Assembly: GCF_000317595.1 (NCBI RefSeq)
Contig: NZ_AEJC01000007.1
Coordinates: 1 to 49,898, forward strand
Length of the DNA stretch: 49,898 nucleotides
Reading direction: 5' to 3'
DNA from: Streptomyces ipomoeae 91-03
GTDB lineage: Bacteria > Actinomycetota > Actinomycetes > Streptomycetales > Streptomycetaceae
Positions 39,464 through 47,691 of this stretch are shown here, one piece after another (within the stretch, counting starts at the first letter, position 1; every line of letters begins with the position of its first letter). A model generated the notes under the pieces. The model searched no databases and had not been told where the DNA came from. It saw only the letters and a list, made by a program, of their open reading frames with translations. The position numbers and the translations under genes were made by a program.

Positions 39464-40489
39464 ATGGACGCCATGGATTTCGGACTCGTCCTGCAGACCG
39501 ACCCACCGGCCTCGCGGGTCGTCGAGCTGATGAAACGCGCCGAGAACAACGGCTTCACCCACGGCTGGACCTTCGACTCCGCCGTGCTGTGGCAGGAGCC
39601 GTTCGTGATCTACAGCCAGATCCTCGCCAACACCACGAAGCTGACGGTCGGCCCCATGGTCACCAACCCGGGCACCCGCACCTGGGAGGTCACCGCCTCC
39701 ACCTTCGCCACGCTCAACGACATGTTCGGCAACCGCACGGTCTGCGGCATCGGGCGCGGCGACTCCGCGATGCGCGTCGCCGGCCGCACCCCGAACACCC
39801 TGGCCCGGATCAGCCAGGCGATGAAGGTCATCCGCGCGCTGGGCTCGGGCCAGGAGGCCGACCTCGGCGGCACGGTGATCAGGTTCCCCTGGATCAAGGA
39901 GGACGCCGAACTCCCGGTCTGGATGGCCGCGTACGGCCCCAAGGCGCTGAAGATGACGGGGGAGGAGGCCGACGGCTTCATCCTTCAGCTGGCTGATCTC
40001 TATTTGACCGAGTACATGGTCAAGGCGGTCAAGGACGCGGCCGTGGCCGCCGGACGCGACCCGTCCGAGGTGAAGATCTGCGTGGCGGCGCCCGCGTACA
40101 TCACCGAGGACGACTCGCCGGAGGCGCTGGCCCACGCGCGCGAGCAGTGCCGCTGGTTCGGCGGGATGGTCGGCAACCACGTGGCCGACCTGGTGTCGAA
40201 GTACGGGGAGCACTCCGCCGCCGTACCGGAGGAGCTGACGGACTACATCAAGGCCCGCGAGGGGTACGACTACTCCCCCACGGGCGTGCCGACAACCCCG
40301 ACCCGCGTTCGTGCCGGACGAGATCGTCGACCGGTTCTGCGTCATCGCACCCCCGAGAAGCACATCGAGAAGCTGAACGCGCTGCGTGAGCTGGGCGTCG
40401 ACCAGTTCGCCGTGTACGACATGCACGACGCGCAGGAACGGGTGATCGACGTGTACGGCACGACGGTCATCCCGGCCGTCAACGCCTGA
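39464..40489 (+). CDS. LLM-class (probably F420-dependent) oxidoreductase, internally frame-scrambled
   Basis: Luciferase-like (beta/alpha)8 flavin/F420 oxidoreductase, 341 residues as given. N-terminal DFGLVLQTDPPASRVVELMK, then FTHGWTFDSAVLWQEPFVIY and GNRTVCGIGRGDSAMRVAGR are typical. The type often sits next to hydantoinase genes (I recall family TIGR03842). Residues 272-295 (40277-40348) are not genuine: the expected sequence continues first one frame over (HGRADNPD from 40279), then a further frame over (FVPDEIVDRFCVI from 40308), before returning at 40349 (TPEKHIEKLNALREL). This fits three one-base deletions that together restore frame. The true protein is probably 342 residues. It may reduce or oxidise a pyrimidine ring in this pathway. 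ATG 39464 has GAAGGGGG just upstream. Confidence 0.88.
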   Translation: MDAMDFGLVLQTDPPASRVVELMKRAENNGFTHGWTFDSAVLWQEPFVIYSQILANTTKLTVGPMVTNPGTRTWEVTASTFATLNDMFGNRTVCGIGRGDSAMRVAGRTPNTLARISQAMKVIRALGSGQEADLGGTVIRFPWIKEDAELPVWMAAYGPKALKMTGEEADGFILQLADLYLTEYMVKAVKDAAVAAGRDPSEVKICVAAPAYITEDDSPEALAHAREQCRWFGGMVGNHVADLVSKYGEHSAAVPEELTDYIKAREGYDYSPTGVPTTPTRVRAGRDRRPVLRHRTPEKHIEKLNALRELGVDQFAVYDMHDAQERVIDVYGTTVIPAVNA

Positions 40490-40649
40490 CCCGGGTTCCT
40501 TTCCCAGGTCAGCGACTGCAACAATCCGGAACGGCCCGCTCCACTCCGACCCCCCACACCTTGACTCCCTCCTCGGCCGTCCCCGGGGAGGGGCCCAAGG
40601 CCTCCGCACGGCCTTTCGTTCCCGTCCCACCTCCCTGATTGGCCTGCCC

Positions 40650-42224
40650 ATGACCGAAACAGTCCCCACGGGGTCGCCGATAGCCCAGTCCGCCGACTCG
40701 TCGGGCCGGATCGAGCTGGCCCCCGAGGCCTTCCCCGCCGACAGCCCCTTCGCCAACGAGGATCTGCGTCCCGTACCCGTCTCCGAGCGCAAGTGGACGA
40801 CGTACAACTTCGCGGCGCTGTGGATCTCCATGGCGCACTGCATCCCCAGCTGGACCCTGGCCTCCGGCCTGGTCGCCCTCGGCATGGACTGGAAGCAGGC
40901 CGTCTTCACCATCGCCCTGGCCAACGTCATCGTGCTGCTGCCGATGCTGGCCACCGGGCACGCCGGACCCAAGTACGGCATCCCGTTCCCGGTGCTCGCC
41001 CGCGCCTCCTTCGGGCTGCGCGGCGCCAACATCCCGGCACTGATCCGCGCCGCCGTGGCCTGCGGCTGGTTCGGTATCCAGACGTGGATCGGCGGCAGCG
41101 GCATCTTCGCCCTCGGTTCCAAGCTCACCGGCGGTGAATGGGAGAACGCGGGGAAGATCGCGGGCAACCCGTGGCCGCTGTGGCTGTGCTTCATCCTCTT
41201 CTGGGCGCTGCAGATCGCGATCATCTACCGCGGCATGGACTTCCTGCGCCACTTCGAGAACTGGGCCGCGCCCTTCGTGATCGTCGGCGCCCTCGTGCTG
41301 CTGATCTGGATCGCGGTCAAGGCCGACGGCTTCGGCGCGCTGCTCGACCAGCCCTCGAAGCTCGGCTGGGGCCCCGACTTCTGGCCGGTCTTCTTCCCGT
41401 CCCTCATGGGCATGATCGGCTTCTGGGCGACCCTCTCCCTGAACATCCCCGACTTCACCCGCTTCGGCGCCAGCCAGAAGGCACAGACCTGGGGCCAGTC
41501 CCTCGGTCTGCCGACGACCATGACCCTCTTCGCGATCCTGGCCGTCCTGGTCACCTCCGGCTCCGAGGTCGTCTACGGCGAGGCCATCTGGGACCCGGTC
41601 ACGCTGGCCGCCAAGGCCGACAACGTCTTCGGTCTGCTCTTCGCCCTGATCACCGTGCTGGTCGCCACGATCTCCGTCAACATCGCGGCGAACGTGGTCT
41701 CACCCGCGTACGACCTGGCGAACCTCGCCCCGAAGTTCATCAACTTCCGTACGGGCGCGCTGATCACCGGTGTCGTGGGCATCCTGATCTTCCCGTGGAA
41801 GCTGATCTCGACGCCCGAGTTCTACATCTTCACCTGGCTCGGCGTGGTCGGCGGACTGCTCGGCACGGTCGCGGGCATCCTCATCGCCGACTACTGGATC
41901 ATCCGCCGTACGGTCCTGCACCTGACGGACCTGTACACGCCCGGCGGGCGCTACTGGTACTCGTCCGGCTGGAACTGGCGGGCGATCGTGGCCTTCGTGG
42001 TCGGTGGCGTCCTCGCGGTCGGCGGCTCGTACTCGACCGTGTCCGCGGACGGCGTCTCGTCCGGCCCGTTCCCGGCCGACGGACTCATCCCGTTCCTCAA
42101 GCCGCTCGCCGACTACGGCTGGGCGGTGGGCCTGGCCGCGTCGATGCTGCTGTACGTGGTGCTGATGGTGTCGGCGAAGGAGGAGTCGACGGAGCGGGAC
42201 CGGGTGACCCTCTCCAAGGTGTGA
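40650..42224 (+). CDS. NCS1-family nucleobase/hydantoin transporter
   Basis: Cation-coupled permease of the NCS1 family (relatives carry uracil, allantoin, cytosine or hydantoins), 524 residues with about 12 membrane helices. Family features: long cytosolic N-terminus ending PVSERKWTTYNFAALWISMA, substrate-helix ACGWFGIQTWIGGSGIF (Trp and Gln contacts as in Mhp1), FWATLSLNIPDFTRFG, and SVNIAANVVSPAYDLANLAP. Context makes uracil, dihydropyrimidine or hydantoin the likely cargo. ATG 40650 follows GGCCTGCCC without a clear Shine-Dalgarno. The 160-bp gap upstream contains an AAGGCC/GGCCTT hairpin (40597-40615), so the gene may have its own promoter or leader control. Confidence 0.94.
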   Translation: MTETVPTGSPIAQSADSSGRIELAPEAFPADSPFANEDLRPVPVSERKWTTYNFAALWISMAHCIPSWTLASGLVALGMDWKQAVFTIALANVIVLLPMLATGHAGPKYGIPFPVLARASFGLRGANIPALIRAAVACGWFGIQTWIGGSGIFALGSKLTGGEWENAGKIAGNPWPLWLCFILFWALQIAIIYRGMDFLRHFENWAAPFVIVGALVLLIWIAVKADGFGALLDQPSKLGWGPDFWPVFFPSLMGMIGFWATLSLNIPDFTRFGASQKAQTWGQSLGLPTTMTLFAILAVLVTSGSEVVYGEAIWDPVTLAAKADNVFGLLFALITVLVATISVNIAANVVSPAYDLANLAPKFINFRTGALITGVVGILIFPWKLISTPEFYIFTWLGVVGGLLGTVAGILIADYWIIRRTVLHLTDLYTPGGRYWYSSGWNWRAIVAFVVGGVLAVGGSYSTVSADGVSSGPFPADGLIPFLKPLADYGWAVGLAASMLLYVVLMVSAKEESTERDRVTLSKV

Positions 42225-42307
42225 AGGAGCGAGTGACCGCCGGACGGTGACCGTGGCGGCGGTGGCCGCGCCGGAGAGACGTACCCCTGTGGTCCCCTCG
42301 TGGTCCC

Positions 42308-42979
42308 TTACTGGGAGTCCTCCAGCGTGGCCGCCGCCTCCTTCGCGGCCTTGATGGCGCCCTTGTTGATCTCGTCCGTACTGGGCGCCTTCTTCGACTC
42401 GAAGTCACTGCCGTTGTACGTGATGACGACCAGGGCGTTGGACACGCGCGCGTACACGACTCCCTCGCGTGTCTGCTGCTTGTCCTCCGTGGTGAGGTTC
42501 ACCACGGAGTAGGCCTCGTCGCCGACACCGGGAACGGCACCGCCACCGCTCTTCTCGGAAATGCGCTCCTTGTACGTGCTTGCGGCCTTCTCGTCCGTTT
42601 CGTGAATCTCGTAAGAGATGTCGAGCCAGCGGTAGTCGTAGCCCTTGAGGGCGTTCCAGGAGCAGGTGCGGCGCACGGACTCATTCGTGGACGCGATCTC
42701 CTTGCCAGCCGTCTTGGCGCCCGGAACAAGGGATTTGATGGTCTTCGCCGTGATGCCGCCACAGGGCGAGGGTGCCTTCGCGTACGTCTTGGACGCGGCC
42801 GACGTCGAAGGCGCGGACGCGTTGGTGGAGACGGGCCCGGACGCCGTGTCCTGCGCGGAGTCCGCCTTGGCCGGGCTCTCGGCGAACGGACCGGACGACA
42901 TCGTCCATCCCGCGGCGGCGAGTACGGCGACCGGCAGCAGACGCGCGGTGAGGGCGAGCGGCAGAGGAAGATCACGCAC
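42308..42979 (-). CDS. Secreted or membrane-anchored DUF3558-type protein
   Basis: 223 residues. N-terminal hydrophobic segment (LALTARLLPVAVLAAAGW) acts as signal or anchor; no lipobox cysteine is visible. A Ser/Thr/Ala-rich linker follows (~35-65), then a domain with two cysteines (SPCGGITAKTIKSL and RRTCSWNALKGYDYRWLDIS), matching DUF3558 in style. Such proteins bind or sense something at the cell surface; the role is unknown. GTG 42979 with GAGAAG upstream is the chosen start. The 250 bp to the next gene (42980-43230) contain nothing I can assign. Confidence 0.75.
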   Translation of the reverse strand: MRDLPLPLALTARLLPVAVLAAAGWTMSSGPFAESPAKADSAQDTASGPVSTNASAPSTSAASKTYAKAPSPCGGITAKTIKSLVPGAKTAGKEIASTNESVRRTCSWNALKGYDYRWLDISYEIHETDEKAASTYKERISEKSGGGAVPGVGDEAYSVVNLTTEDKQQTREGVVYARVSNALVVITYNGSDFESKKAPSTDEINKGAIKAAKEAAATLEDSQ

Positions 42980-43230
42980 AGCGCACTTCTCGGGGTCGAG
43001 GCGGCGGTACCGCCGGGCGGTGGGTACGTCAGTGTCACACGACTACCTGTGGGGCGAAAGTGCGACCTCGCTCCGTGTGCGGGTGGTGACTCCGGTTCGC
43101 GGATCGCCTCCATGGGTGTCGATCACCTGTTGGAGTGAAGGGCTGGGGGAATCGCGGCCGTTGTTGTGACGGATCGCGGTACGCCGGGGACCGTGGTCAT
43201 GCTGCAGGCGCGACGTAAGACGGAGAAGCG

Positions 43231-43785
43231 ATGAGTACTCGACCGCGCACCTATGCCGTGGCTGACCCTGAAACAGCACTGAAGTACGCGATCCAGCACA
43301 TCGAAGGCGATCGGGTGCAGATCGTCGAGGGGGCCATCCAGCAAGTCGTGCCGTCTTGGGATCACGAGGGTGTCGCGGATCAGATCCGTCGGCAGCTCAT
43401 TCCAGCGTTGGACAGGTTGGGCTGTAGTGCCGGTTCGGGGAATCTGGACCTGCCGGGAACGAGTAACTGGTATATGCCGGACCTGGCAGTAGTGCCGAGG
43501 GAACTCACCAAGGGGACGGGAGCTCTGGTGCCCGGCCAAACACTGTTGATCGTCGAGGTCACCTCGGAGTCCAACGGCGACACGGACCGGATCGTCGAGC
43601 GGAAGCGCTACGCGGAATACGGCGCCCCGCTCTGCCTGCTCGTCGACCGTCAGGAGCGGTCCTGCACTCTCTGTGCCGCCCCAGGCCGACTCGGATACAC
43701 CAAGGTGGAGGGCCCCCTGCCCTTCGGAACCTCCGTCCCGCTTCCCGAACCGTTCGGGCTGGAACTCGACACCTCGGAGTTCTGA
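43231..43785 (+). CDS. Uma2-family (DUF820) PD-(D/E)XK nuclease-fold protein
   Basis: 184 residues. The restriction-endonuclease-like core is visible: MPDLAVV (D84), LLIVEVTSES (E109), then ERKRYAEYGAPLCLLVDR (K125) and the C-terminal strand. These widespread single-gene proteins lack a settled function; nuclease activity is inferred from the fold. ATG 43231 has GGAGAAG close upstream. Not obviously in an operon, as the methyltransferase starts 56 bp downstream behind its own A+T-rich start region. Confidence 0.9.
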   Translation: MSTRPRTYAVADPETALKYAIQHIEGDRVQIVEGAIQQVVPSWDHEGVADQIRRQLIPALDRLGCSAGSGNLDLPGTSNWYMPDLAVVPRELTKGTGALVPGQTLLIVEVTSESNGDTDRIVERKRYAEYGAPLCLLVDRQERSCTLCAAPGRLGYTKVEGPLPFGTSVPLPEPFGLELDTSEF

Positions 43786-43841
43786 CCCTGCGGACCGTTA
43801 ACCGGTTGCACCGCTCTCCGCGTGATCAGCACCCTTGACGT

Positions 43842-44651
43842 ATGACCCGGTTATCATCTGCCACCGACGCCGAACTCCCTTCCGTGCGCGAGGAGATCCT
43901 CGCCTACTACGAGCAGGGGAAGGAGGACGCCCGCCTCAGAGAGGGCGCCGGACGGCTGGAGTTCTGGCGCACCCAGGAGATCCTCCGGCGGTTCCTTCCC
44001 GACGCTCCCGCGCGTGTGCTCGACGTCGGCGGAGGTACGGGGATCCACGCGGAGTGGCTGGCGCGGGACGGGTACGCCGTCGAAGTCGTCGATCCCGTAC
44101 CGATGCACGTCGAGCGGGCCGGGCGGCTGCCCGGGGTCACCGCCCGGCAGGGGGACGCCCGCGAACTGCCCGCCGAGGACGCCGCGTACGACGTCGTGCT
44201 CCTCCTCAGGCCGCTCTACCATCTGCCCGAACGCGCGGACCGGATACGGGCCTTGGGGGAGGCGTATCGGGCCGTGCGCCCGGGCGGGCTCGTGATCGGG
44301 GCCACCATCAACCGGTTCGCGGGGCTCAACGACACTCTCCGGCAGGGGAACTACTTCATCCCGGAGCGCCGGGCCCGGACCAACGCCGTCTCGGCCCACG
44401 GCAGGCACACGCACTCACCGGACGACCCGAACTTCACCACCGCCTACTTCGCCGACCCGGCCGAGGTTCCGGGCGAGTTCACCGGGGCGGGGCTCGTCTG
44501 CGAGGGGCAGTACGGCCTTGAGGGCGTCGCCTGGCTGATGGGCGGGGTCGAGGAGTGGCTGGACGACCCGGAGCGTCGGGAGGCCGTGCTGACGGCGACG
44601 CGGCGGATCGAGTCGGAGCCGTCGCTGCTGGGGCGAGCGGGCATGTGCTGA
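43842..44651 (+). CDS. SAM-dependent methyltransferase with a TTA codon at position 4
   Basis: Class I methyltransferase, 269 residues. SAM-binding motif I ARVLDVGGGTGIHAEWLARD (residues 58-77), acidic loop VEVVDPVP, motif around GDARELPAEDAAYDVVLLLR. Substrate unknown. With ATG 43842 the fourth codon (43851-43853) is TTA, followed by TCA and TCT, all rare in this genome, suggesting bldA-dependent translation. GTG 43884 is a possible alternative start that would skip the TTA; neither start has a strong Shine-Dalgarno. Confidence 0.88.
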   Translation: MTRLSSATDAELPSVREEILAYYEQGKEDARLREGAGRLEFWRTQEILRRFLPDAPARVLDVGGGTGIHAEWLARDGYAVEVVDPVPMHVERAGRLPGVTARQGDARELPAEDAAYDVVLLLRPLYHLPERADRIRALGEAYRAVRPGGLVIGATINRFAGLNDTLRQGNYFIPERRARTNAVSAHGRHTHSPDDPNFTTAYFADPAEVPGEFTGAGLVCEGQYGLEGVAWLMGGVEEWLDDPERREAVLTATRRIESEPSLLGRAGMC

Positions 44652-44788
44652 CGGTGGGGCGGCGGTCCTGAGAGGGCGGACGCCGGTCGGCCGCTGTCGG
44701 CGGCCCCTTCCCGCCGCTGCTTTCCGAGGGCCCTCCCGTCCGCTGCGTACGATCATCGAACGCCCGTCGCGCAGTGAGGAGTCCGCCC

Positions 44789-46573
44789 GTGTTCACCACT
44801 CGACCGACGCTCCAGGGCACCTTCGGCATGGTGTCCTCCACACACTGGCTGGCCTCCCAGTCGGCGATGGCCGTGCTGGAGGACGGCGGCAACGCGTACG
44901 ACGCGGCCGTGGCCGCCGGTTTCGTCCTGCATGTCGTCGAACCGCATCTCAACGGGCCCGCCGGAGAGGTCCCCATCGTCCTCGCGACGGCGGACGGGGA
45001 GGTCCGGGTCGTGTGCGGGCAGGGTGTGGCGCCCGCCGGGGCGACGATCGAGCACTACAGGGGACTCGGTCTGGATCTCGTACCCGGTACGGGACCCTTG
45101 GCGGCGGCCGTGCCGGGCGCGTTCGACGCCTGGATGCTGCTGCTTCGGGACTACGGCACCAAGGACCTGGCCGACGTCCTGAAGTACGCCATCGGATACG
45201 CGGAGGACGGGCACCCACCCGTGGAGAACGTCGCGGCGACGGTCGAGTCGGTGCGTGCCCTCTTCGAGGAGGAGTGGATTTCGTCGGCGGAGGTGTATCT
45301 GCCGGGCGGCAAGGCGCCCCGCCCCGGGGAGCTGTTCCGCAATCCGGCGCTGGCCGCGACCTGGCGGCGGCTGCTCACCGAGATCGCGGGGGCGGGGGAC
45401 CGGGAGGCCCGGATCGAGGCGGCGCGGGAGGTGTGGCGCTCCGGCTTCATCGCCGAGGCCCTTGTACGGCAGGCCGCGCGGCCCACCATGGACACCAGCG
45501 GCGAGCGCCACGGCGGCACGCTCACGGCGGCCGACCTGGCCGGCTGGTCCGCCTCCTACGAGCCCCCGGCGACCTACGACTGGCACGGCTGGACCGTGTG
45601 CAAGGCCGGCCCCTGGAGCCAGGGACCGGCCTTCCTCCAGCAACTCGCCCTGCTGCCGCCCGAACTGCCCCAGTACGGGTCCGCCGAGTACGTGCACCTC
45701 CTCGTCGAGGGCTGCAAGCTCGCCATGGCCGACCGGGAGGCCTGGTACGGGGACGCGGCGCCCGTACCGCTGGCCGAGCTGCTGTCGGACGAGTACAACG
45801 CCGGGCGGCGGGCGCTGGTCGGTGACACGGCGTCGTACGAGCTGCGGCCCGGCGGTCCCGGCGGGCGTGTCCCCCGGATGAGTGCGCACGCGCGCGTGGT
45901 GGCCTCCGGAGAGCCCGGGTTCAATCCGCTGGGGGCCGGTGAGCCCACGGTCGCGTCCCACGGGGGCACCCGGGGCGACACCTGCCACCTCGACGTCGTC
46001 GACCGCTGGGGCAACATGGTCGCGGCCACGCCCAGCGGCGGCTGGCTGCAGTCCAACCCGGTCGTGCCCGAGCTGGGCTTTCCGCTCGGCACCCGGTTGC
46101 AGATGGCCTGGCTGGACGAGGGGCTGCCGAACTCCCTCACCCCCGGGCGCCGGCCGCGCACCACGCTCACCCCGTCGCTCGCGCTGCGCGACGGAGTGCC
46201 CGTCATGGCGTTCGGTACGCCCGGCGGCGACCAGCAGGACCAGTGGCAGCCGCACTTCTTCCTGGCCGTCGCCCTGCGCCCACCGGTCCGCGGCGGCCTC
46301 GACCTCCAGGGCGCGATCGACGCCCCGAACTGGCACAACGACGGCTTCCCCAGCTCCTTCTATCCGCGCGGCATGCGCCCCGGCAGCCTCACCGTGGAGT
46401 CCCGCATGCCGTCCGAGGTCGTCGAGGAACTGCGCCGACGCGGCCATGACGTCACCGTCGGCCCGGCCTGGTCCGAGGGCCGCCTGTGCGCGGTGGCCCG
46501 GGACCCCGAGACCGGCGTGCTGTCGGCGGCGGCGAACCCTCGGGGGACGCAGGGGTACGCGGTGGGGCGCTGA
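44789..46573 (+). CDS. Gamma-glutamyltransferase-family protein (cytosolic)
   Basis: 594-residue Ntn-hydrolase related to gamma-glutamyltransferase but lacking a signal peptide. Conserved N-terminal block SSTHWLASQSAMAVLEDGGN. The presumed autoprocessing residue is T398 in GGTRGDTCHLDVVDRWGNMV, with Cys replacing the second Thr of the usual TTH. SPGG is replaced by FGTPGGDQQDQWQPHFF, a form typical of the divergent Ggt-like group (YwrD-type). Substrate uncertain: could be a gamma-glutamyl compound or a cephalosporin-like amide. GTG 44789 is chosen because GAGGAG lies seven bases upstream; the frame opens at 44774. Confidence 0.9.
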   Translation: MFTTRPTLQGTFGMVSSTHWLASQSAMAVLEDGGNAYDAAVAAGFVLHVVEPHLNGPAGEVPIVLATADGEVRVVCGQGVAPAGATIEHYRGLGLDLVPGTGPLAAAVPGAFDAWMLLLRDYGTKDLADVLKYAIGYAEDGHPPVENVAATVESVRALFEEEWISSAEVYLPGGKAPRPGELFRNPALAATWRRLLTEIAGAGDREARIEAAREVWRSGFIAEALVRQAARPTMDTSGERHGGTLTAADLAGWSASYEPPATYDWHGWTVCKAGPWSQGPAFLQQLALLPPELPQYGSAEYVHLLVEGCKLAMADREAWYGDAAPVPLAELLSDEYNAGRRALVGDTASYELRPGGPGGRVPRMSAHARVVASGEPGFNPLGAGEPTVASHGGTRGDTCHLDVVDRWGNMVAATPSGGWLQSNPVVPELGFPLGTRLQMAWLDEGLPNSLTPGRRPRTTLTPSLALRDGVPVMAFGTPGGDQQDQWQPHFFLAVALRPPVRGGLDLQGAIDAPNWHNDGFPSSFYPRGMRPGSLTVESRMPSEVVEELRRRGHDVTVGPAWSEGRLCAVARDPETGVLSAAANPRGTQGYAVGR

Positions 46574-46656
46574 GCCGAGGGCGCGGCGTCTCCCGACGCC
46601 CGGTCACCCTCGTTGTTCACGGTGATTCCACACGGAGTGCACCGGTGGGGTGGGGA

Positions 46657-46679
46657 TTGTCAGTGGCGCGTGCTCTCAT
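46657..46679 (+). promoter_or_regulatory. TTGTCAGTG element upstream of the phosphatase gene
   Basis: TTGTCAGTG (46657-46665) is an exact match to the first block of the RecA-independent damage promoter. After eight bases comes TCTCAT (46674-46679), differing from TAnnnT at one base. Only six bases then remain before ATG 46686, consistent with a leaderless transcript. Confidence 0.45.
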
Positions 46680-46685
46680 GGGGGC

Positions 46686-47531
46686 ATGATCGAGGACAAC
46701 GAAACCATCGACGAGTTTCTCGCCCGGCACGCCTGCGACGTGGAGGAAGCGATCCGCAAGGCCGCCGCCGCGGAGATCATGCCGCGCTTCCGGCAGCTCG
46801 CCGCGCACGAGGTCGACCAGAAGAACGGCCCGCACGACCTGGTGACCGACGCCGACCGCAAGGCCGAGCTCCATCTGACCGAGGCGCTCGCCGAGCTGCT
46901 GCCCGGCTCGGTCGTGGTCGGCGAGGAGGCGGTGCACGCCAACCCGGCGTCGTACGACGCGATCCGGGGCGAGGCACCGGTCTGGATCGTCGACCCGGTG
47001 GACGGCACCCGCCCGTTCGTGCGCGGCGAACCGGGCTTCTGCACCCTCGTCGCCCTCGCCCAGAGCGGTGTCCTGCGGGCCTCCTGGACGTACGCGCCCG
47101 CCCTCGACCGGCTCGCCGTGGCCATCCGGGGCCAGGGCGCCACGCTGGACGGCGAACCCCTGCGGGCCGGCTCGCCGGAGCCCGGCCGTGACCTCGAAGT
47201 GGCCACCTCCCACCCGGACTACACCACGGAGGAGCAGAAGGAGGCGCTGCTCGGCCTCTGGACGGAGGGCGTCGCCCCGCGCGCGTGCGGTTCGGCGGGG
47301 CTGGAGTATCTCGCCGTCGCCCGGGGCCGGTTGGACGCCACGGCGTTCTCGTGGGAGGCCGCCTGGGACCACGCGGCCGGCCTGCTCCTGGTCGAGGAGG
47401 CGGGCGGCGCCCATCTGACCCGCACGGGCGAGCCCTTCCGGATAACCGGCGGCAATGCGCTGCCGTTCACGGCGGCCCGGGACACGGCGACGGCGCGTCG
47501 TGTGGTCGGGCTGCTGTCGGACGGAGCCTGA
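46686..47531 (+). CDS. Inositol monophosphatase-family phosphatase (HisN-like)
   Basis: Mg-dependent, lithium-sensitive-type phosphatase, 281 residues. Motifs: DLVTDADRKAE, VVGEEAVH (E80/E81), WIVDPVDGTRPF (D103, D106) and the second metal site SWEAAWDHAAGLLLVEEAGG. In actinobacteria such enzymes act as inositol-1-phosphatase, histidinol-phosphatase (HisN) or on PAP or fructose-1,6-bisphosphate; sequence alone does not decide. Start ATG 46686 is directly downstream of a -10-like box. Stands alone between the Ggt-like gene and the FAD oxidoreductase. Confidence 0.9.
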   Translation: MIEDNETIDEFLARHACDVEEAIRKAAAAEIMPRFRQLAAHEVDQKNGPHDLVTDADRKAELHLTEALAELLPGSVVVGEEAVHANPASYDAIRGEAPVWIVDPVDGTRPFVRGEPGFCTLVALAQSGVLRASWTYAPALDRLAVAIRGQGATLDGEPLRAGSPEPGRDLEVATSHPDYTTEEQKEALLGLWTEGVAPRACGSAGLEYLAVARGRLDATAFSWEAAWDHAAGLLLVEEAGGAHLTRTGEPFRITGGNALPFTAARDTATARRVVGLLSDGA

Positions 47532-47691
47532 CAGCGGCGCCGGGAACAGCACCACCGGCGCATCGGGACGTCGGGAAGCCGCACCGGACTGTCTCGTCGG
47601 GAGCGGTGAAGCGGAACCACCGCGTCGGTCCGCAGAACTCCCGAGCCCGACGGCGGTCCCGCCCGGCCCGGTCGCGGTCCGGCCACCCGAC

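Noticed and set aside
42980..43230. Possible small gene between the DUF3558 and Uma2 genes
   Set aside because: Frames are open only by GC bias; no start signal, no recognisable product and no family motif.
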